A stretch of 64,000 nucleotides of DNA from Marinomonas piezotolerans (GCF_003362755.1 NZ_QKRA01000003.1:124001-188000); one strand, 5' to 3'. Positions 26,547 through 37,799 are shown, counted from the first letter of the stretch. The notes: generated by a model from the letters alone, not told the origin. Made by a program: numbers and translations.

Positions 26547-26849
26547 TTAGCGTAACAAGTTTGATAGCTTTGGGTTGGGCTCTAGCGCTGCTCGGTATAG
26601 TAGAGCAACTTTACCAATCGTTTGTACGATCTCGCATTTCAATACTTTGCTTGTTTCTTCTACATGAGCATAACGAGCTTCGCGGTCAGCGATACTGTAA
26701 CGAACCTTTATTAATTCATGATCTTCTAAAGCGCGATCAATTTCAGTCAGTACTGACTCGGTAAGACCGTTTCCTGCAATCGTGACAACAGGATTAAGTG
26801 AGTGGCCAATCAGGCGATATTGTTTTTTTTGAACGTTCGTCAAACTCAT
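26547..26849 (-). CDS. yhbY: RNA-binding protein YhbY
   Basis: 100 residues, a single CRS1-YhbY (CRM) domain that binds pre-50S ribosomal particles in E. coli. Seen: start MSLTNVQKKQYRLIGHSLNP, the GNGLTESV loop and the HELIKVRYSI strand. The normal neighbour read in the opposite direction is rlmE followed by ftsH; here yhbY still faces away from ftsH but rlmE is absent. Confidence 0.93.
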   Translation of the reverse strand: MSLTNVQKKQYRLIGHSLNPVVTIAGNGLTESVLTEIDRALEDHELIKVRYSIADREARYAHVEETSKVLKCEIVQTIGKVALLYRAALEPNPKLSNLLR

Positions 26850-27432
26850 AAGTATATTTTCTCATCTTAGTTAGTCCTCTTTATTGGAGGCGTCAGAGGT
26901 TAAGCGATATTATAGCGGAATATGTGCCTGTTTAGGTATGATGAAAAAGTGCAATAATCAAAAACTGCCTTAGTAGATAGTGCGGAACGAATCGATTTTT
27001 GTTTTGTCTTACATTCGATTCGTTAAAGTCATAGTTTGAACGCTATATTCGTACGAAAATAGCAGTCAGTATGCGACTTCTGTTATATTGGCGTGATGGT
27101 GTGTCAAACTCATGCGTTTACGAAAATACACGTAATGCACATTAGAACTGCAGACTTGAATCTTGTAATTTTAATTACGGCCCCAATATGTAAAGCTAAC
27201 TCCCGAAGAAAATCACTTCGGTCAGCTCATTGAGGTGGTTACAGCGTAAGGTGATGCGCTTAAATAGTGGCATCCTTACGAATGCGATGCGAAGTCAAAC
27301 TGGCTCGATATACCCTAAACCCTGATACGTGCGCCTTTTGGTCAAACGTATCTCAACTAGGACGACAATTTAAAGGTTAATTAAGCAAAGTCGATTTTGG
27401 CTTTGCCAACTTAACCGTTAAGAGGTGTGCTC
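26850..27432 (+). promoter_or_regulatory. Long structured leader upstream of ftsH; no gene seen
   Basis: There is no plausible ORF in these 583 bases. A 10-base inverted repeat (AACGAATCGA / TCGATTCGTT) lies at 26986-27024. An extended -10 promoter candidate (TGTTATATT) is at 27081-27089, which would give a leader of about 335 nt. Within it are hairpins at 27203-27221 (CCGAAG / CTTCGG), 27245-27280 (CGTAAGG / CCTTACG), 27324-27352 (GATACGT / ACGTATC) and 27375-27416 (GGTTAA / TTAACC enclosing an eight-pair stem), the last directly before the ftsH ribosome site. It could be an ftsH regulatory leader or an independent small RNA. Confidence 0.5.
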
Positions 27433-29409
27433 TTGAACGATATGCTAAAAAACATTTTATTGTGGTTGGTGATTGCTGCCGTTTTACTGACAGTATTCAA
27501 CAACTTTAATACCTCTACTGAAACAAATAGGATTTCATACTCCGAGTTTGTGCAAGAAGTTCATGACGGACGTATCGCGAAAGTAGTGATAGACGGCTAT
27601 ACCATCAGTGGTACCCGTACTGGAGGAGACAGCTTTGATACCGTTCGCCCTGCTGCATCGGATCCGAAGATTATGGATGACTTGTTAAGCAACAATGTTG
27701 TCGTTGAAGGGCGTATGCCGGAACAGCAAAGCATCTGGATGCAGCTGTTAGTGGCCAGTTTCCCAATTCTTCTGATTTTGGCGATTTTTATATTCTTCAT
27801 GCGTCAGATGCAAGGTGGGGGAAGCGGTAAAGGTGGGCCAATGTCTTTTGGTAAATCCAAAGCTCGCTTGTTGCCAGAAGATCAGATTAAAACGACTTTC
27901 GCTGATGTCGCTGGGTGTGATGAAGCAAAAGAAGATGTGGAAGAGCTTGTTGACTTCCTTCGTGAACCCAATAAATTTCAGCGCCTAGGGGGTAAGATTC
28001 CGCGCGGTATCCTAATGTGTGGTCCTCCAGGTACAGGTAAAACATTGTTGGCTAAGGCGATCGCGGGTGAGGCCAAAGTGCCTTTCTTTACAATATCCGG
28101 GTCTGACTTCGTTGAGATGTTTGTCGGTGTAGGTGCATCTCGCGTGCGGGATATGTTTGAGCAAGCTAAGAAGCATGCGCCGTGTATCATTTTTATAGAT
28201 GAGATTGATGCAGTGGGTCGTAACCGTGGTTCCGGTATGGGGGGCGGTAACGACGAGCGTGAGCAAACTCTTAACCAACTATTGGTCGAAATGGATGGCT
28301 TTGAAGGTAACGAAGGTATCATCGTTATTGCCGCAACAAACCGTCCTGATGTGCTCGATCCCGCATTATTACGTCCAGGCCGATTTGATCGTCAAGTTAC
28401 AGTTGGTTTGCCTGACATCCGTGGTCGTGAGCAGATTCTGAAAGTACATTTGCGCAAAGTACCTGTTGATGACGATGTGGTGCCAAAAAATATCGCGCGT
28501 GGTACGCCTGGTTTCTCAGGGGCCGATTTGGCGAACTTGGTAAACGAAGCTGCCCTATTTGCTGCTCGTTCAAACCGTCGCTTAGTCAACATGGAGTTGC
28601 TAGAGCTTGCTAAGGACAAGATCCTTATGGGGGCTGAGCGCAAGTCGATGGTCATGAAAGAAGAAGAGAAGCTCAATACCGCTTATCATGAAGCAGGTCA
28701 TGCGATTGTTGGTTACTTGATGCCTGAGCATGACCCTGTTTACAAAGTGACGATTATTCCCCGTGGTCGTGCTTTGGGTGTGACGATGTATCTTCCTGAG
28801 GAAGATAAGTATAGTTTGAGCAAGCGTGGTATCGAGTCGCAAATATGTAGCTTATATGGTGGGCGTATTGCCGAAGAGCTAATTCATGGGTTTGATGGCG
28901 TCTCTACAGGGGCTTCAAATGATATTGAGCGAGCATCAAGTCTAGCGCGCAACATGGTTACTAAGTGGGGACTCTCTGAGGAGCTTGGGGCTTTTGCATA
29001 CGAAGAAGACGATCAACAGAGCTACACAGGCAGTAAAAATAACTACTTCTCGCCGGAAACAGGCAAGAAGCTGGATGCCGAAGTGCGAGACATCATTGAT
29101 CGTTGCTACAAAAAAGCCACTGACATTCTAACAGAGCATCGTCCGAAGCTCGATATGATGGCTGATGCATTGATGGTCTATGAAACGATAGATGCCGATC
29201 AAATCAAAGAGATCATGGATGGTAAGAAGCCAAGTCCACCGGCTGGTTGGACGGATCCTTCTGGTGGTAATGGTGGCAGCGGTTTTGAACAGCCTGAGGT
29301 TGATAATAAGGCGACGTTGGATGATTCTGATACCGCTAGTTCGGCCGACCAAATGACGGATGAAGGTGACCAAGCGCCAGCGTCTCAAAAATCTTCTGGT
29401 GAAGCGTAA
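27433..29409 (+). CDS. ftsH: ATP-dependent zinc metalloprotease FtsH
   Basis: Membrane-anchored AAA+ protease that degrades LpxC, SecY and other proteins at the inner membrane. The start is the TTG (MNDMLKN) seven bases after AGAGG, which matches the MNDMAKN start of relatives. Two membrane segments flank a periplasmic domain (residues about 6-24 and 103-122). Walker A GPPGTGKT is at 197-204 and the zinc motif HEAGH at 419-423. The 658 residues include a Gly/Asp/Ser-rich C-terminal tail. It is followed by folP and glmM as usual. The stop codon lies in the loop of an 11-pair hairpin. Confidence 0.97.
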   Translation: MNDMLKNILLWLVIAAVLLTVFNNFNTSTETNRISYSEFVQEVHDGRIAKVVIDGYTISGTRTGGDSFDTVRPAASDPKIMDDLLSNNVVVEGRMPEQQSIWMQLLVASFPILLILAIFIFFMRQMQGGGSGKGGPMSFGKSKARLLPEDQIKTTFADVAGCDEAKEDVEELVDFLREPNKFQRLGGKIPRGILMCGPPGTGKTLLAKAIAGEAKVPFFTISGSDFVEMFVGVGASRVRDMFEQAKKHAPCIIFIDEIDAVGRNRGSGMGGGNDEREQTLNQLLVEMDGFEGNEGIIVIAATNRPDVLDPALLRPGRFDRQVTVGLPDIRGREQILKVHLRKVPVDDDVVPKNIARGTPGFSGADLANLVNEAALFAARSNRRLVNMELLELAKDKILMGAERKSMVMKEEEKLNTAYHEAGHAIVGYLMPEHDPVYKVTIIPRGRALGVTMYLPEEDKYSLSKRGIESQICSLYGGRIAEELIHGFDGVSTGASNDIERASSLARNMVTKWGLSEELGAFAYEEDDQQSYTGSKNNYFSPETGKKLDAEVRDIIDRCYKKATDILTEHRPKLDMMADALMVYETIDADQIKEIMDGKKPSPPAGWTDPSGGNGGSGFEQPEVDNKATLDDSDTASSADQMTDEGDQAPASQKSSGEA

Positions 29410-29420
29410 GCTTCACCAGA
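29395..29420 (+). repeat. Hairpin over the ftsH stop codon with GTAA loop
   Basis: TCTGGTGAAGC and GCTTCACCAGA form 11 perfect pairs closing a GTAA tetraloop; the TAA stop is the last three loop bases. No T-run follows. It could stabilise the ftsH mRNA end or uncouple ftsH from folP. Confidence 0.6.
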
Positions 29421-29447
29421 TCCTGTCTAACATTGAATGGCCGACGA

Positions 29448-30278
29448 ATGTCTGTGATGAAATTTGGCGATAAGTCTCTCGACTTATCGCTTCCTCGCGT
29501 TATGGGGATACTGAATGTAACCCCTGATTCTTTTTCCGATGGCGGTAAGCACAACACACTGGATGCAGCGTTGCGTCAAACGGAACAAATGTTGAATGAC
29601 GGTGCGTCATTTATCGACATTGGTGGAGAGTCTACTCGGCCTGGTGCTGTGAGTGTGGGCGAGCAAGAGGAGCTTGATCGGGTTTTGCCTGTCGTTGAGG
29701 CTATCGCCAAGCGCTTTGATACAGTGATTTCTGTCGATACAAGTACGCCATTATTAATGCTAGAAGCCCAGCGTTTAGGTGCGGGGTTGATTAATGATGT
29801 GCGAGCGCTGGAGCGTGATGGAGCGGTCGAAGCTGCTGTCAAAACGGGGTTGCCCGTTTGCTTAATGCATATGCGAGGGACACCTCAGGATATGCAAAAT
29901 GCCCCAATCTATGATGAGCTTATCGCAGATGTAGAGCGCTATTTGCTTGACCGTGTGGCGGTCGTTGAAGCGGCTGGAATCAAGCGTGAGCAGATTATGC
30001 TAGATCCAGGGATTGGTTTTGGTAAAACGCTTCATCATAATGCCTCGCTTCTTAAGCAAACTGGGCGCTTTGTGGACTTAGGGTTTGAAATGTTGATTGG
30101 TGTGTCTCGTAAAACCATGATTGGAGAGATTTTAGACGCCTCTGTAGAAGAGCGTTTGTCGGGGACGATGGGAGCAAATGCTTCAGCTTACTTAAAGGGA
30201 GCACGTATCTTTCGTGTTCACGATGTAAGGCCTCATGTAGAAATGTTAAAAGTTATGCATCACATAGAAGAGAGTTAA
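29448..30278 (+). CDS. folP: Dihydropteroate synthase
   Basis: Joins 6-hydroxymethyl-dihydropterin diphosphate to p-aminobenzoate in folate synthesis; cytoplasmic TIM barrel. Seen: the two family signatures, [14 protein letters not shown] near residue 20 and [11 protein letters not shown] near residue 55, plus DPGIGFGKT. The start is taken at ATG (MSVMKFGD); a TTG five codons upstream is possible. It ends one base before the glmM start, so the two are translationally linked. Confidence 0.95.
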   Translation: MSVMKFGDKSLDLSLPRVMGILNVTPDSFSDGGKHNTLDAALRQTEQMLNDGASFIDIGGESTRPGAVSVGEQEELDRVLPVVEAIAKRFDTVISVDTSTPLLMLEAQRLGAGLINDVRALERDGAVEAAVKTGLPVCLMHMRGTPQDMQNAPIYDELIADVERYLLDRVAVVEAAGIKREQIMLDPGIGFGKTLHHNASLLKQTGRFVDLGFEMLIGVSRKTMIGEILDASVEERLSGTMGANASAYLKGARIFRVHDVRPHVEMLKVMHHIEES

Positions 30279-30279
30279 C

Positions 30280-31632
30280 ATGCGTAAATATTTTGGTACA
30301 GATGGAATTCGTGGGGAAGTGGGTAAGGCACCAATCACACCAGAGTTTATGCTAAAGCTCGGTTGGGCCGCCGGACAGGTATTTAAAGAGCAGGGTAAGA
30401 AAATACTCATTGGTAAAGATACCCGTATTTCAGGCTATATGTTTGAGTCGGCATTAGAATCAGGCATTGTTGCTGCGGGGGCTGATGTGCGATTGGTAGG
30501 ACCTATGCCGACCCCAGCAATTGCTTACCTAACTCGTACCTTCCGTGCCAGTGCTGGAATTGTTATCAGTGCATCGCATAACCCTTATACAGATAATGGT
30601 ATTAAATTCTTTTCCGCAGAGGGCGGTAAGATCTCTGATGAGATTGAGGAACGAATAGAGTATTACCTTGAGCAACCGATGGAGGTTGTACAGTCAGAGT
30701 ATATTGGCCGTGCCAAGCGTATCGAAGATGCAGCGGGACGATATATCGAATACTGTAAAGGTACCTTTCCCATCGGCCGTCAGCTTACGGGCTTAAAAAT
30801 TGTCGTGGATTGTGCGGATGGTGCTACCTACCATGTTGCGCCAAGAGTGTTTTCTGAATTAGGTGCCGACGTGATATCAGTTGGTGTGAACCCTGATGGA
30901 TTGAACATTAACGAAGTGAGCGGCGCAACGAAGCCTGAATTGTTGCGTAAGAATGTGCTAGCCGAAGGTGCTGATCTTGGTATCGCTTTAGACGGCGATG
31001 GAGATCGACTGATTTTAGTTGATGCGAAAGGTAATGTGCGAGACGGTGATGATATTTTATATATTATTGCCAACCACTTAATGAATACTGGTCGTTTCAA
31101 TGGCGGTGTAGTGGGTACATTGATGAGTAACTTTGGTCTTGAGTTGGCATTCTCAGAAAATGGCATTGGTTTTAGCCGAGCGAAAGTCGGTGATCGCTAC
31201 GTTAATGAGAAGCTTGTGCAGCACGGTTGGTCTCTTGGTGGTGAGCCTTCGGGACATATCGTATGTCGCGATATTACGACTACTGGGGATGGTATTGTTG
31301 CTGCTTTGCAAGTTTTGCGGGCAATGATAGAAGAGAAGAAAACATTAGAGCAATTGCTAGAAGGGCTAGTTAAGTTCCCTCAAAAGCTAAAGAATGTTCG
31401 CGTCGCAGCGCGCTTTTCACCTGCTGAAGAGCCTTCTTTACAGAAAGCAATCGCTCATGCGAACGAACGATTGAATGGCTTGGGGCGTGTGTTGTTACGA
31501 GCATCAGGTACTGAACCTTTAATTCGAGTGATGGTAGAGGGAAGGGATCAGAAGATGGTTGATGAACTCGTGGACGTCCTTGTTGCCGAGGTTGAAGCAG
31601 TGGCAAAAGAGAAAGCACAGGCAATTAGCTGA
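30280..31632 (+). CDS. glmM: Phosphoglucosamine mutase
   Basis: Converts glucosamine-6-phosphate to glucosamine-1-phosphate for peptidoglycan and lipopolysaccharide. The 450-residue length is standard. Seen: [12 protein letters not shown] start, phosphoserine loop ISASHNP with Ser99, metal loop DGDGDR near 240, sugar-binding GGEPSGH, and the phosphate-binding end [12 protein letters not shown]. It is tightly coupled to folP. Confidence 0.97.
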   Translation: MRKYFGTDGIRGEVGKAPITPEFMLKLGWAAGQVFKEQGKKILIGKDTRISGYMFESALESGIVAAGADVRLVGPMPTPAIAYLTRTFRASAGIVISASHNPYTDNGIKFFSAEGGKISDEIEERIEYYLEQPMEVVQSEYIGRAKRIEDAAGRYIEYCKGTFPIGRQLTGLKIVVDCADGATYHVAPRVFSELGADVISVGVNPDGLNINEVSGATKPELLRKNVLAEGADLGIALDGDGDRLILVDAKGNVRDGDDILYIIANHLMNTGRFNGGVVGTLMSNFGLELAFSENGIGFSRAKVGDRYVNEKLVQHGWSLGGEPSGHIVCRDITTTGDGIVAALQVLRAMIEEKKTLEQLLEGLVKFPQKLKNVRVAARFSPAEEPSLQKAIAHANERLNGLGRVLLRASGTEPLIRVMVEGRDQKMVDELVDVLVAEVEAVAKEKAQAIS

Positions 31633-31660
31633 TTTCTAAACCTAAATCCACAAATAGCGC

Positions 31661-31689
31661 TTGATATACGTTGGGCAATTGCCTAGAAT
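31661..31689 (+). promoter_or_regulatory. Sigma-70 promoter for tpiA-secG
   Basis: TTGATA and TAGAAT are separated by 17 bases, with a predicted start near 31696, about 20 bases before the tpiA ATG. Confidence 0.75.
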
Positions 31690-31716
31690 GAGCGCCTCGA
31701 AATCAAGGGTATCGTT

Positions 31717-32460
31717 ATGACTCGTCGTAAGATAGTTGCTGGTAACTGGAAAATGAATGGCTCAAAAGAGTCTGTTGTTGAACTAGTGAAGAGCATTCAG
31801 TCGAATGATGCCGTTGATGTCGTGGTTGCTCCTTCATTCGTGTACTTGGCAACCGTGGCAGATCTGGCGTTGGCGTCAAACTTGAAAGTAGCTGCGCAAA
31901 ATGTATCTGACCAAAAGCAAGGTGCGTTTACTGGTGAAGTAAGCATTCCAATGTTAGAAGATTTCTCTGTGTCTCATGTCATTGTAGGGCATTCAGAGAG
32001 ACGCTCACTGTATGCAGAAACTGATGCGATAGTAGCTGATAAAGTGGATGCGGTGCTTGCAGCTGGATTAACTCCTATCTTGTGTGTGGGAGAAACTTTA
32101 GAGCAGCGCGAAAACGGCACAACATTAGCTATTTGTAATGGTCAGATCGACGCCGTTATGAATGTCGTAGGTGCTGAACGTTTTGAAAGTGTAGTGGTTG
32201 CGTATGAGCCTGTTTGGGCCATTGGTACCGGTAAATCAGCAACATCAGAACAAGCACAAGAAGTACATAAAGGTATTCGAACTCACATTGCAAAAACATC
32301 GTCTAAAGCAGCTGAGAAAGTGGCGATTTTATATGGTGGCAGTGTGAAGGCATCTAATAGTGCTGAGTTGTTTGCTCAGCCTGATATTGACGGCGCCCTT
32401 GTTGGTGGCGCATCACTGGATGCCGCAGAATTTAATTCGATCATAGAATCCGCGAAGTAG
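31717..32460 (+). CDS. tpiA: Triosephosphate isomerase
   Basis: Interconverts dihydroxyacetone phosphate and glyceraldehyde 3-phosphate. 247 residues with all catalytic elements: Lys12 (AGNWKMNG), His92 (VGHSERR), Glu164 (AYEPVWAIGTG) and the phosphate loop YGGSVK. It is served by a clear promoter at 31661 and lies four bases before secG. Confidence 0.97.
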   Translation: MTRRKIVAGNWKMNGSKESVVELVKSIQSNDAVDVVVAPSFVYLATVADLALASNLKVAAQNVSDQKQGAFTGEVSIPMLEDFSVSHVIVGHSERRSLYAETDAIVADKVDAVLAAGLTPILCVGETLEQRENGTTLAICNGQIDAVMNVVGAERFESVVVAYEPVWAIGTGKSATSEQAQEVHKGIRTHIAKTSSKAAEKVAILYGGSVKASNSAELFAQPDIDGALVGGASLDAAEFNSIIESAK

Positions 32461-32464
32461 AATA

Positions 32465-32827
32465 ATGGAAACTTTAATTTTAGTTGTTCATGTATTAGCC
32501 GCCGTTGCTATCATCGGGTTGGTGTTAATACAACAGGGTAAAGGAGCTGATGCCGGCGCGTCATTTGGCGGTGGTTCATCTCAGACAGTATTTGGTAGTC
32601 AAGGCGGAAGTAGCTTCTTCGGTCGTATGACGGCCTTGATTGCATTAGTGTTTTTCTTAACTAGCTTTGGCTTAGCATTTTTTGCGAGCGAACAGGCTAA
32701 AACTGTTGGTGGTGGTTTGGACTTTGTGCCAAGTGCGCCACAAGTTGAAGAAAATGTTGATATGCCTGACCTTCAAGCAGGCGACGCTTCATCAGAAGCG
32801 AATAATGATATTCCTACAGTAGATTAA
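32465..32827 (+). CDS. secG: Protein translocase subunit SecG
   Basis: Small inner-membrane subunit of the SecYEG channel. 120 residues with two membrane segments (about 4-22 and 54-75), the conserved loop KGADAGASFGGGSSQTVFGS between them, and an acidic C-terminal tail. It is followed by tRNA-Leu, the common gammaproteobacterial order. Confidence 0.95.
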   Translation: METLILVVHVLAAVAIIGLVLIQQGKGADAGASFGGGSSQTVFGSQGGSSFFGRMTALIALVFFLTSFGLAFFASEQAKTVGGGLDFVPSAPQVEENVDMPDLQAGDASSEANNDIPTVD

Positions 32828-32852
32828 ATTTAATTTAATGAGAAAAAGAGTT

Positions 32853-32938
32853 GCCGATGTGGTGGAATTGGTAGACACGCTATCTTGAGGGGGTAGTGGC
32901 CTACGGCTGTGCCGGTTCGAGTCCGGCCATCGGCACCA
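32853..32938 (+). tRNA. tRNA-Leu (GAG)
   Basis: 86 bases including encoded CCA. The acceptor stem GCCGATG / CATCGGC pairs fully, the anticodon loop reads CTTGAGG with anticodon GAG, there is a long class II variable arm, and the T arm contains GGTTCGAGTCC. It probably shares the secG transcript. Confidence 0.97.
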
Positions 32939-32941
32939 TTC

Positions 32942-32970
32942 TTGAGAGTTTTTCTATGTTGTAGTAGAAT
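32942..32970 (+). promoter_or_regulatory. Sigma-70 promoter for initiator tRNA / nusA operon
   Basis: TTGAGA and TAGAAT are separated by 17 bases, so transcription would begin about seven bases before the initiator tRNA. Confidence 0.7.
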
Positions 32971-32983
32971 GCGCTCTTGTTGA

Positions 32984-33060
<77 letters not shown>

Positions 33061-33111
33061 ACCTAGTTTCTTTAGAGAAACTGAGGTCTGTAAAGATCTT
33101 GAAGTTTGGAT

Positions 33112-33132
33112 GGCCCCTTTATGGGGTTTTTT
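33112..33132 (+). terminator. Rho-independent terminator/attenuator after initiator tRNA
   Basis: CCCC / GGGG with a five-base loop is followed by six T residues, within the leader of the rimP operon; it probably frees the tRNA or attenuates read-through. Confidence 0.7.
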
Positions 33133-33154
33133 ATTATCTGAACTTTTGTTAAAT

Positions 33155-33174
33155 GGGCCTTGTGCCCGTTTTTT
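33155..33174 (+). terminator. Second terminator-like hairpin in rimP leader
   Basis: GGGC / GCCC with a five-base loop, then G and six T residues, 30 bases before the rimP start. Two tandem terminators fit attenuation of the nusA operon. Confidence 0.6.
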
Positions 33175-33203
33175 GTTTCTAGGCTTTTATTCGGAGAAGT
33201 GAT

Positions 33204-33665
33204 TTGTCTACTAAGTTCACACAGTTAGAAGAGCTTATCAGGCCTGTTGTAGAAGGTTTGGGGTTTGAGTTTTGGGGCCTTGAATATCTCTCTCAAGGAA
33301 AAGATTCGGTTCTTCGTGTATTCATAGAAACGGACTCCGAAAAAGGCATTGATGTCGAAGACTGTGCATCGGTTAGCCGCCAAGTAAGCGCTATTCTCGA
33401 TGTCGAAGACCCTATTACTGGTGAATACAGCTTGGAAGTGTCTTCTCCAGGTTTGGATCGCCCATTATTTGAACTCAGCCAATACCAGCGCTTTCTAGGT
33501 GCGGTTGTGTCATTGCGATTACGAGTGCCGTTCGATGGACGCCGTAAATTTAAAGGTCGGCTCAATGGTATTGAGGGTGATGAAGTCGTACTCGTTGTTG
33601 ACAACGAAGAATACATCTTACCGATTGAGTTGATTGAAAAAGCAAACATCGTTCCTCAGTTTTAA
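33204..33665 (+). CDS. rimP: Ribosome maturation factor RimP
   Basis: Required for 30S subunit maturation. 153 residues from a TTG start seven bases after GGAG. Seen: [20 protein letters not shown], the [14 protein letters not shown] segment and [13 protein letters not shown], all typical of the family. First protein gene of the nusA-infB operon. Confidence 0.95.
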   Translation: MSTKFTQLEELIRPVVEGLGFEFWGLEYLSQGKDSVLRVFIETDSEKGIDVEDCASVSRQVSAILDVEDPITGEYSLEVSSPGLDRPLFELSQYQRFLGAVVSLRLRVPFDGRRKFKGRLNGIEGDEVVLVVDNEEYILPIELIEKANIVPQF

Positions 33666-33695
33666 TTTATTTAACCTTAAAGAGAGGCTAAAAGG

Positions 33696-35186
33696 ATGAG
33701 CAAAGAAATTCTTTTGGTAGTGGAAGCAGTTTCAAACGAAAAAGATGTGCCTAAACAGGTTATTTTTGAAGCTGTAGAAACTGCATTAGCAAGTGCTGCA
33801 AAGCGTCGTTTTGAAGGCGATGTGAAAATCCGTGTATCAATAGACCAGCGTACTGGTGATTATAAAACGTATCGCCAATGGAATATTGTGGCCGATGAAG
33901 ATTATTCTGCACCGGATTCTGAGCTAACAACGGATGATATGGAAGAGATGAATCTTGCACTGGGTGCAGGTGAAATCTACGAAGAAGAAATCGAATCTGA
34001 AGAGTTTGGGCGAATTGCTGCACAAACTGCTAAGCAAGTCATTGTGCAAAAAGTACGCGAAGCTGAACGTGCGAAAATGGTGGCACGTTACACAGAGAAA
34101 GTCGGTAAACTTGTACATGGACAAGTTAAGAAAGTGACGCGTGATAGCTTGATCATTGACCTAGGTGAAAACGCGGAAGCGTCGTTACCTAAAGATCAGC
34201 TGATTAATCGTGAAACGTTCCGCATGAATGATCGTGTTCGTGCACTGCTGCAAGAAATCCGTGAGGATGCCCGTGGCTCGCAATTAGTGCTTTCGCGTAC
34301 GTCTCCTGAATTTATGGTGGAATTGTTCCGCCTAGAAGTGCCAGAGATTTCTGAAGAAGTAATTGATATTCGTGGCGCTTCGCGTGATCCAGGTTTGCGT
34401 GCAAAGATCGCAGTGAAAACCAGTGACCGTCGTATTGATCCGATTGGCGCGTGTGTCGGTATGCGTGGTGCACGGGTTCAGGCTGTCTCTAATGAAATGA
34501 ATGGTGAGCGCGTTGATATTGTGTTGTGGGACGATAACCCAGCACAGTTAGTGATCAATGCGATGGCTCCTGCAGAAGTTGACTCAATCGTAATAGATGA
34601 AGATGCGCACTCAATGGATGTGGCTGTTAAGAGCGATAACCTAGCGCAAGCGATTGGTCGAAATGGTCAAAACGTTCGATTGGCATCCGCTTTAACTGGC
34701 TGGACGCTAAACGTTATGACCAGTGAAGATGCTCAAGCGAAACAACAAGAAGAATCACAAAAGCTGATTGACGTGTTTGTTTCTGCCTTGGACATTGATG
34801 AAGATCTAGCAATTTTGCTGGTTGACGAAGGCTTCGCAACACTTGAAGAAGTTGCGTATGTGCCTATGGAAGAAATGTTGGACATCGACGGATTTGATGA
34901 AGATTTGGTAAACGAGCTACGTACTCGTGCTAAGGAAGCGTTGTTAAATCAGGCGCTACAGGCTGAAGAGCAGCTAGAAGGTGCTAAGCCTGCTCAAGAT
35001 CTTCTTGAGATGGAAGGAATGGATAATCACCTGGCTCTAGTTTTAGCGTCCAAAGGCGTTATTACAATGGAAGATTTGGCTGAACAATCAGTTGACGAGT
35101 TACTCGAAGTTGATGGAATGAATGAAGAACGCGCGGCAGCACTAATTTTAACCGCACGCGCACCTTGGTTTGCTGAATCTGAATAA
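33696..35186 (+). CDS. nusA: Transcription termination/antitermination protein NusA
   Basis: Binds RNA polymerase and promotes pausing, termination and antitermination. 496 residues: N-terminal polymerase-binding domain (1-125), S1 domain (about 135-200, [18 protein letters not shown]), KH domains (about 230-345, [14 protein letters not shown] and [13 protein letters not shown]) and two acidic helix-hairpin-helix repeats (about 360-490), as in enteric-type NusA. Confidence 0.97.
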   Translation: MSKEILLVVEAVSNEKDVPKQVIFEAVETALASAAKRRFEGDVKIRVSIDQRTGDYKTYRQWNIVADEDYSAPDSELTTDDMEEMNLALGAGEIYEEEIESEEFGRIAAQTAKQVIVQKVREAERAKMVARYTEKVGKLVHGQVKKVTRDSLIIDLGENAEASLPKDQLINRETFRMNDRVRALLQEIREDARGSQLVLSRTSPEFMVELFRLEVPEISEEVIDIRGASRDPGLRAKIAVKTSDRRIDPIGACVGMRGARVQAVSNEMNGERVDIVLWDDNPAQLVINAMAPAEVDSIVIDEDAHSMDVAVKSDNLAQAIGRNGQNVRLASALTGWTLNVMTSEDAQAKQQEESQKLIDVFVSALDIDEDLAILLVDEGFATLEEVAYVPMEEMLDIDGFDEDLVNELRTRAKEALLNQALQAEEQLEGAKPAQDLLEMEGMDNHLALVLASKGVITMEDLAEQSVDELLEVDGMNEERAAALILTARAPWFAESE

Positions 35187-35211
35187 AATCTGAGTAAAAA
35201 GGGGGAACTTA

Positions 35212-37785
35212 ATGACAGTTCAAACCGTTAAGATACTATCCGAATTGGTGAACACGCCAGTCGAGAAGCTATTGGCTCAGATGCAAGATGCTGGTTTGCC
35301 GCAAAAAAGCGCAGATCAAGAAGTCTCTGATGTTGAAAAGCAAATCCTGCTAAACTACCTTAAACGCCAGCACGGCGAGACTGAGGACTCAGCAGGTCAG
35401 CGCATTACACTACAGCGCCGTACGAAAAGCACGTTATCTCGCGGTGATGGTGGTAAAGCAGTAAATGTCGCCGTGAAAAAGAAACGTACATATGTTAAAC
35501 GTGATGATGCCGATGAAGAACTGAAACGCCAGCAAGAACAAGCTGCAGCGCAACGTGAGGCAGAAGAAAAAGCACGTATTGAAGCTGAAAAAGCTCGTGA
35601 AGAAGCCGCGAGACTTGAAGCAGAACAGGCAGCTAAAGCGAAAGCCGAGGCTGAAGAAAAAGCTCGACAAGAAGCACAGCGCAAACAGAGTGAGCGTGAT
35701 GCTGCAGAACGAGCTGCACAGCAACCGGAGCAAAACGACTCCGACATGGGAGCGGATAAACTCGTGGATAAACCTAAAGAGACTAAGACCAATCGTAAGG
35801 TGTCTCAACCTACTGGTGACAGCAAGCCAAGTGCGCCTGCACCAAAAGGTAAAAAAGCGGCACCCAAAGGTGATCGTGAGAAAGACAAGCCACGTGGTCG
35901 TCAAAATGACTCCAAGCGTGGTCGTATTTCGCTAAATGGCGATGATGAATTTTCGCGTCGCGGCGGTAAGCGTAAGCTGAAAAAGCCTGCGGTGAAGCAA
36001 GAACATGGCTTCCAAAAGCCTACAGCACCTATCGTACACGAAGTGGCACTTCCTGAAAGTATTACGGTCGCAGAATTGGCCGATAAAATGACAGTGAAAG
36101 CTGCGGAAGTCATTAAGGTGATGTTTAAAATGGGCGCAATGGCGACCATTAACCAAACCATCGACCGTGATACCGCGACGCTTGTCGTTGAAGAAATGGG
36201 CCACACGGTTAAATTGATTGATGAAAATGCTGTTGAAAACGACATGCTTGAAGCAATCGATTACGAAGGTGAAGCAATCAAGCGTGCGCCTGTTGTGACC
36301 GTAATGGGTCACGTAGACCATGGTAAAACATCGCTACTTGATTACATTCGTACGACGCGCGTTGCCGCGGGTGAGTCTGGTGGTATTACCCAGCACATCG
36401 GTGCGTATCACGTAGAAACAGATCACGGTATGGTCAGCTTCCTTGATACACCAGGACACGCGGCCTTTACTTCGATGCGTGCTCGTGGTGCTCAAGCAAC
36501 GGATATCGTTATCCTAGTGTGTGCGGCAGACGATGGTGTTATGCCTCAAACGATCGAAGCGATCCAGCACTCGCGTGCAGCGGGCGTTCCGATTGTCGTC
36601 GCGGTGACTAAGATCGATAAAGAAGCGGCAGATCTAGACAGGGTTAAGAATGAATTAGTTGCACAAGAAGTCGTGCCAGAAGAGTGGGGCGGCGACGTCC
36701 AATTCGTAGGCGTATCGGCGAAATCTGGTGAAGGCATCGATGAGCTTTTAGAAGCCGTTCTTCTTCAAGCAGAAGTCTTAGAGTTAACAGCAGTGCCGAG
36801 TGCTCCAGGTAAAGGCGTAGTTGTTGAGTCTCGCCTTGATCGTGGCCGTGGTTCTGTAGCAACTGTATTGGTTCAAAACGGTACGCTTAAGAAAGGTGAT
36901 ATCGTATTGGCTGGCCTACAAATGGGCCGTGTACGTGCGTTGTTGGACGAGAATGGTAAGTCTGTAAATGCAGCGGGCCCTTCTATCCCAGTTGAGATCC
37001 TTGGTCTTGATGGCACACCTGATGCAGGTGAAGAATTCATCGTCGTAGCCGACGAGCGTAAAGCACGCGAAGTAGCAAACTTCCGTCAAGGTAAATACCG
37101 TGAAGTCCGCTTTGCCCGTCAGCATTCTGCGAAACTTGAAAACCTATTCTCCGGAATGGGCCAAGATGAAGTAGGCACACTGAATATCGTATTGAAAGCC
37201 GATGTTCGTGGCTCTCTAGAAGCCTTGATTAAGTCGTTAACAGATCTAAGTACTGATGAAGTAAAAGTGAACGTAGTATCCAGTGGCGTTGGTGGTATTA
37301 CTGAAACTGATGCAACACTTGCGCTAGCGTCCAATGCGGTAATCTTTGGTTTCAACGTTCGTGCAGACAGCTCTGCGAAACAATTCATTGAGCGTGAAAG
37401 TGTTGATCTACGTTACTACAGCGTTATTTACAACATTATCGATGATGTGAAGCAAGCTCTATCTGGTATGTTGACGCCAGATCTACGTGAAGAAATCATG
37501 GGTACTGCAGAAGTACGTGATGTGTTCCGTTCACCGAAGTTTGGCTTAGTAGCCGGCTGTATGGTTATTGAAGGAACGGTTCACCGTAATGAGTCTATCC
37601 GTGTATTGCGTGACAACGTTGTTATCTATGAAGGTGAGCTAGAATCTCTACGCCGCTTCAAAGACGCTGTTAACGAAGTGCGTCAAGGCATGGAGTGTGG
37701 TATCGGCGTGAAGAACTACAACGATGTGAAAGAAGGCGATAAGATCGAGGTCTTCAAGACTATCGAAGTCGCTCGTACACTTTAA
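35212..37785 (+). CDS. infB: Translation initiation factor IF-2
   Basis: GTPase that places initiator tRNA on the 30S subunit. 857 residues: N-terminal IF2 domain (1-55), long charged Ala/Glu/Lys/Arg helix (about 100-175), Lys/Pro-rich linker, second N-terminal domain (about 280-350), G domain with GHVDHGKT at 366-373 and DTPGHAAF, and domains II-IV. Antisense frames in the charged region produce long false ORFs. The ATG start follows GGGGGAAC. Internal shorter forms, known in E. coli, cannot be ruled in or out. Confidence 0.97.
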   Translation: MTVQTVKILSELVNTPVEKLLAQMQDAGLPQKSADQEVSDVEKQILLNYLKRQHGETEDSAGQRITLQRRTKSTLSRGDGGKAVNVAVKKKRTYVKRDDADEELKRQQEQAAAQREAEEKARIEAEKAREEAARLEAEQAAKAKAEAEEKARQEAQRKQSERDAAERAAQQPEQNDSDMGADKLVDKPKETKTNRKVSQPTGDSKPSAPAPKGKKAAPKGDREKDKPRGRQNDSKRGRISLNGDDEFSRRGGKRKLKKPAVKQEHGFQKPTAPIVHEVALPESITVAELADKMTVKAAEVIKVMFKMGAMATINQTIDRDTATLVVEEMGHTVKLIDENAVENDMLEAIDYEGEAIKRAPVVTVMGHVDHGKTSLLDYIRTTRVAAGESGGITQHIGAYHVETDHGMVSFLDTPGHAAFTSMRARGAQATDIVILVCAADDGVMPQTIEAIQHSRAAGVPIVVAVTKIDKEAADLDRVKNELVAQEVVPEEWGGDVQFVGVSAKSGEGIDELLEAVLLQAEVLELTAVPSAPGKGVVVESRLDRGRGSVATVLVQNGTLKKGDIVLAGLQMGRVRALLDENGKSVNAAGPSIPVEILGLDGTPDAGEEFIVVADERKAREVANFRQGKYREVRFARQHSAKLENLFSGMGQDEVGTLNIVLKADVRGSLEALIKSLTDLSTDEVKVNVVSSGVGGITETDATLALASNAVIFGFNVRADSSAKQFIERESVDLRYYSVIYNIIDDVKQALSGMLTPDLREEIMGTAEVRDVFRSPKFGLVAGCMVIEGTVHRNESIRVLRDNVVIYEGELESLRRFKDAVNEVRQGMECGIGVKNYNDVKEGDKIEVFKTIEVARTL

Positions 37786-37799
37786 GATAGGGATTCAAC

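Noticed and set aside
35397-35935. Long antisense and alternative frames in infB
   Set aside because: These arise from the repetitive charged Ala/Glu/Lys/Arg coding region.
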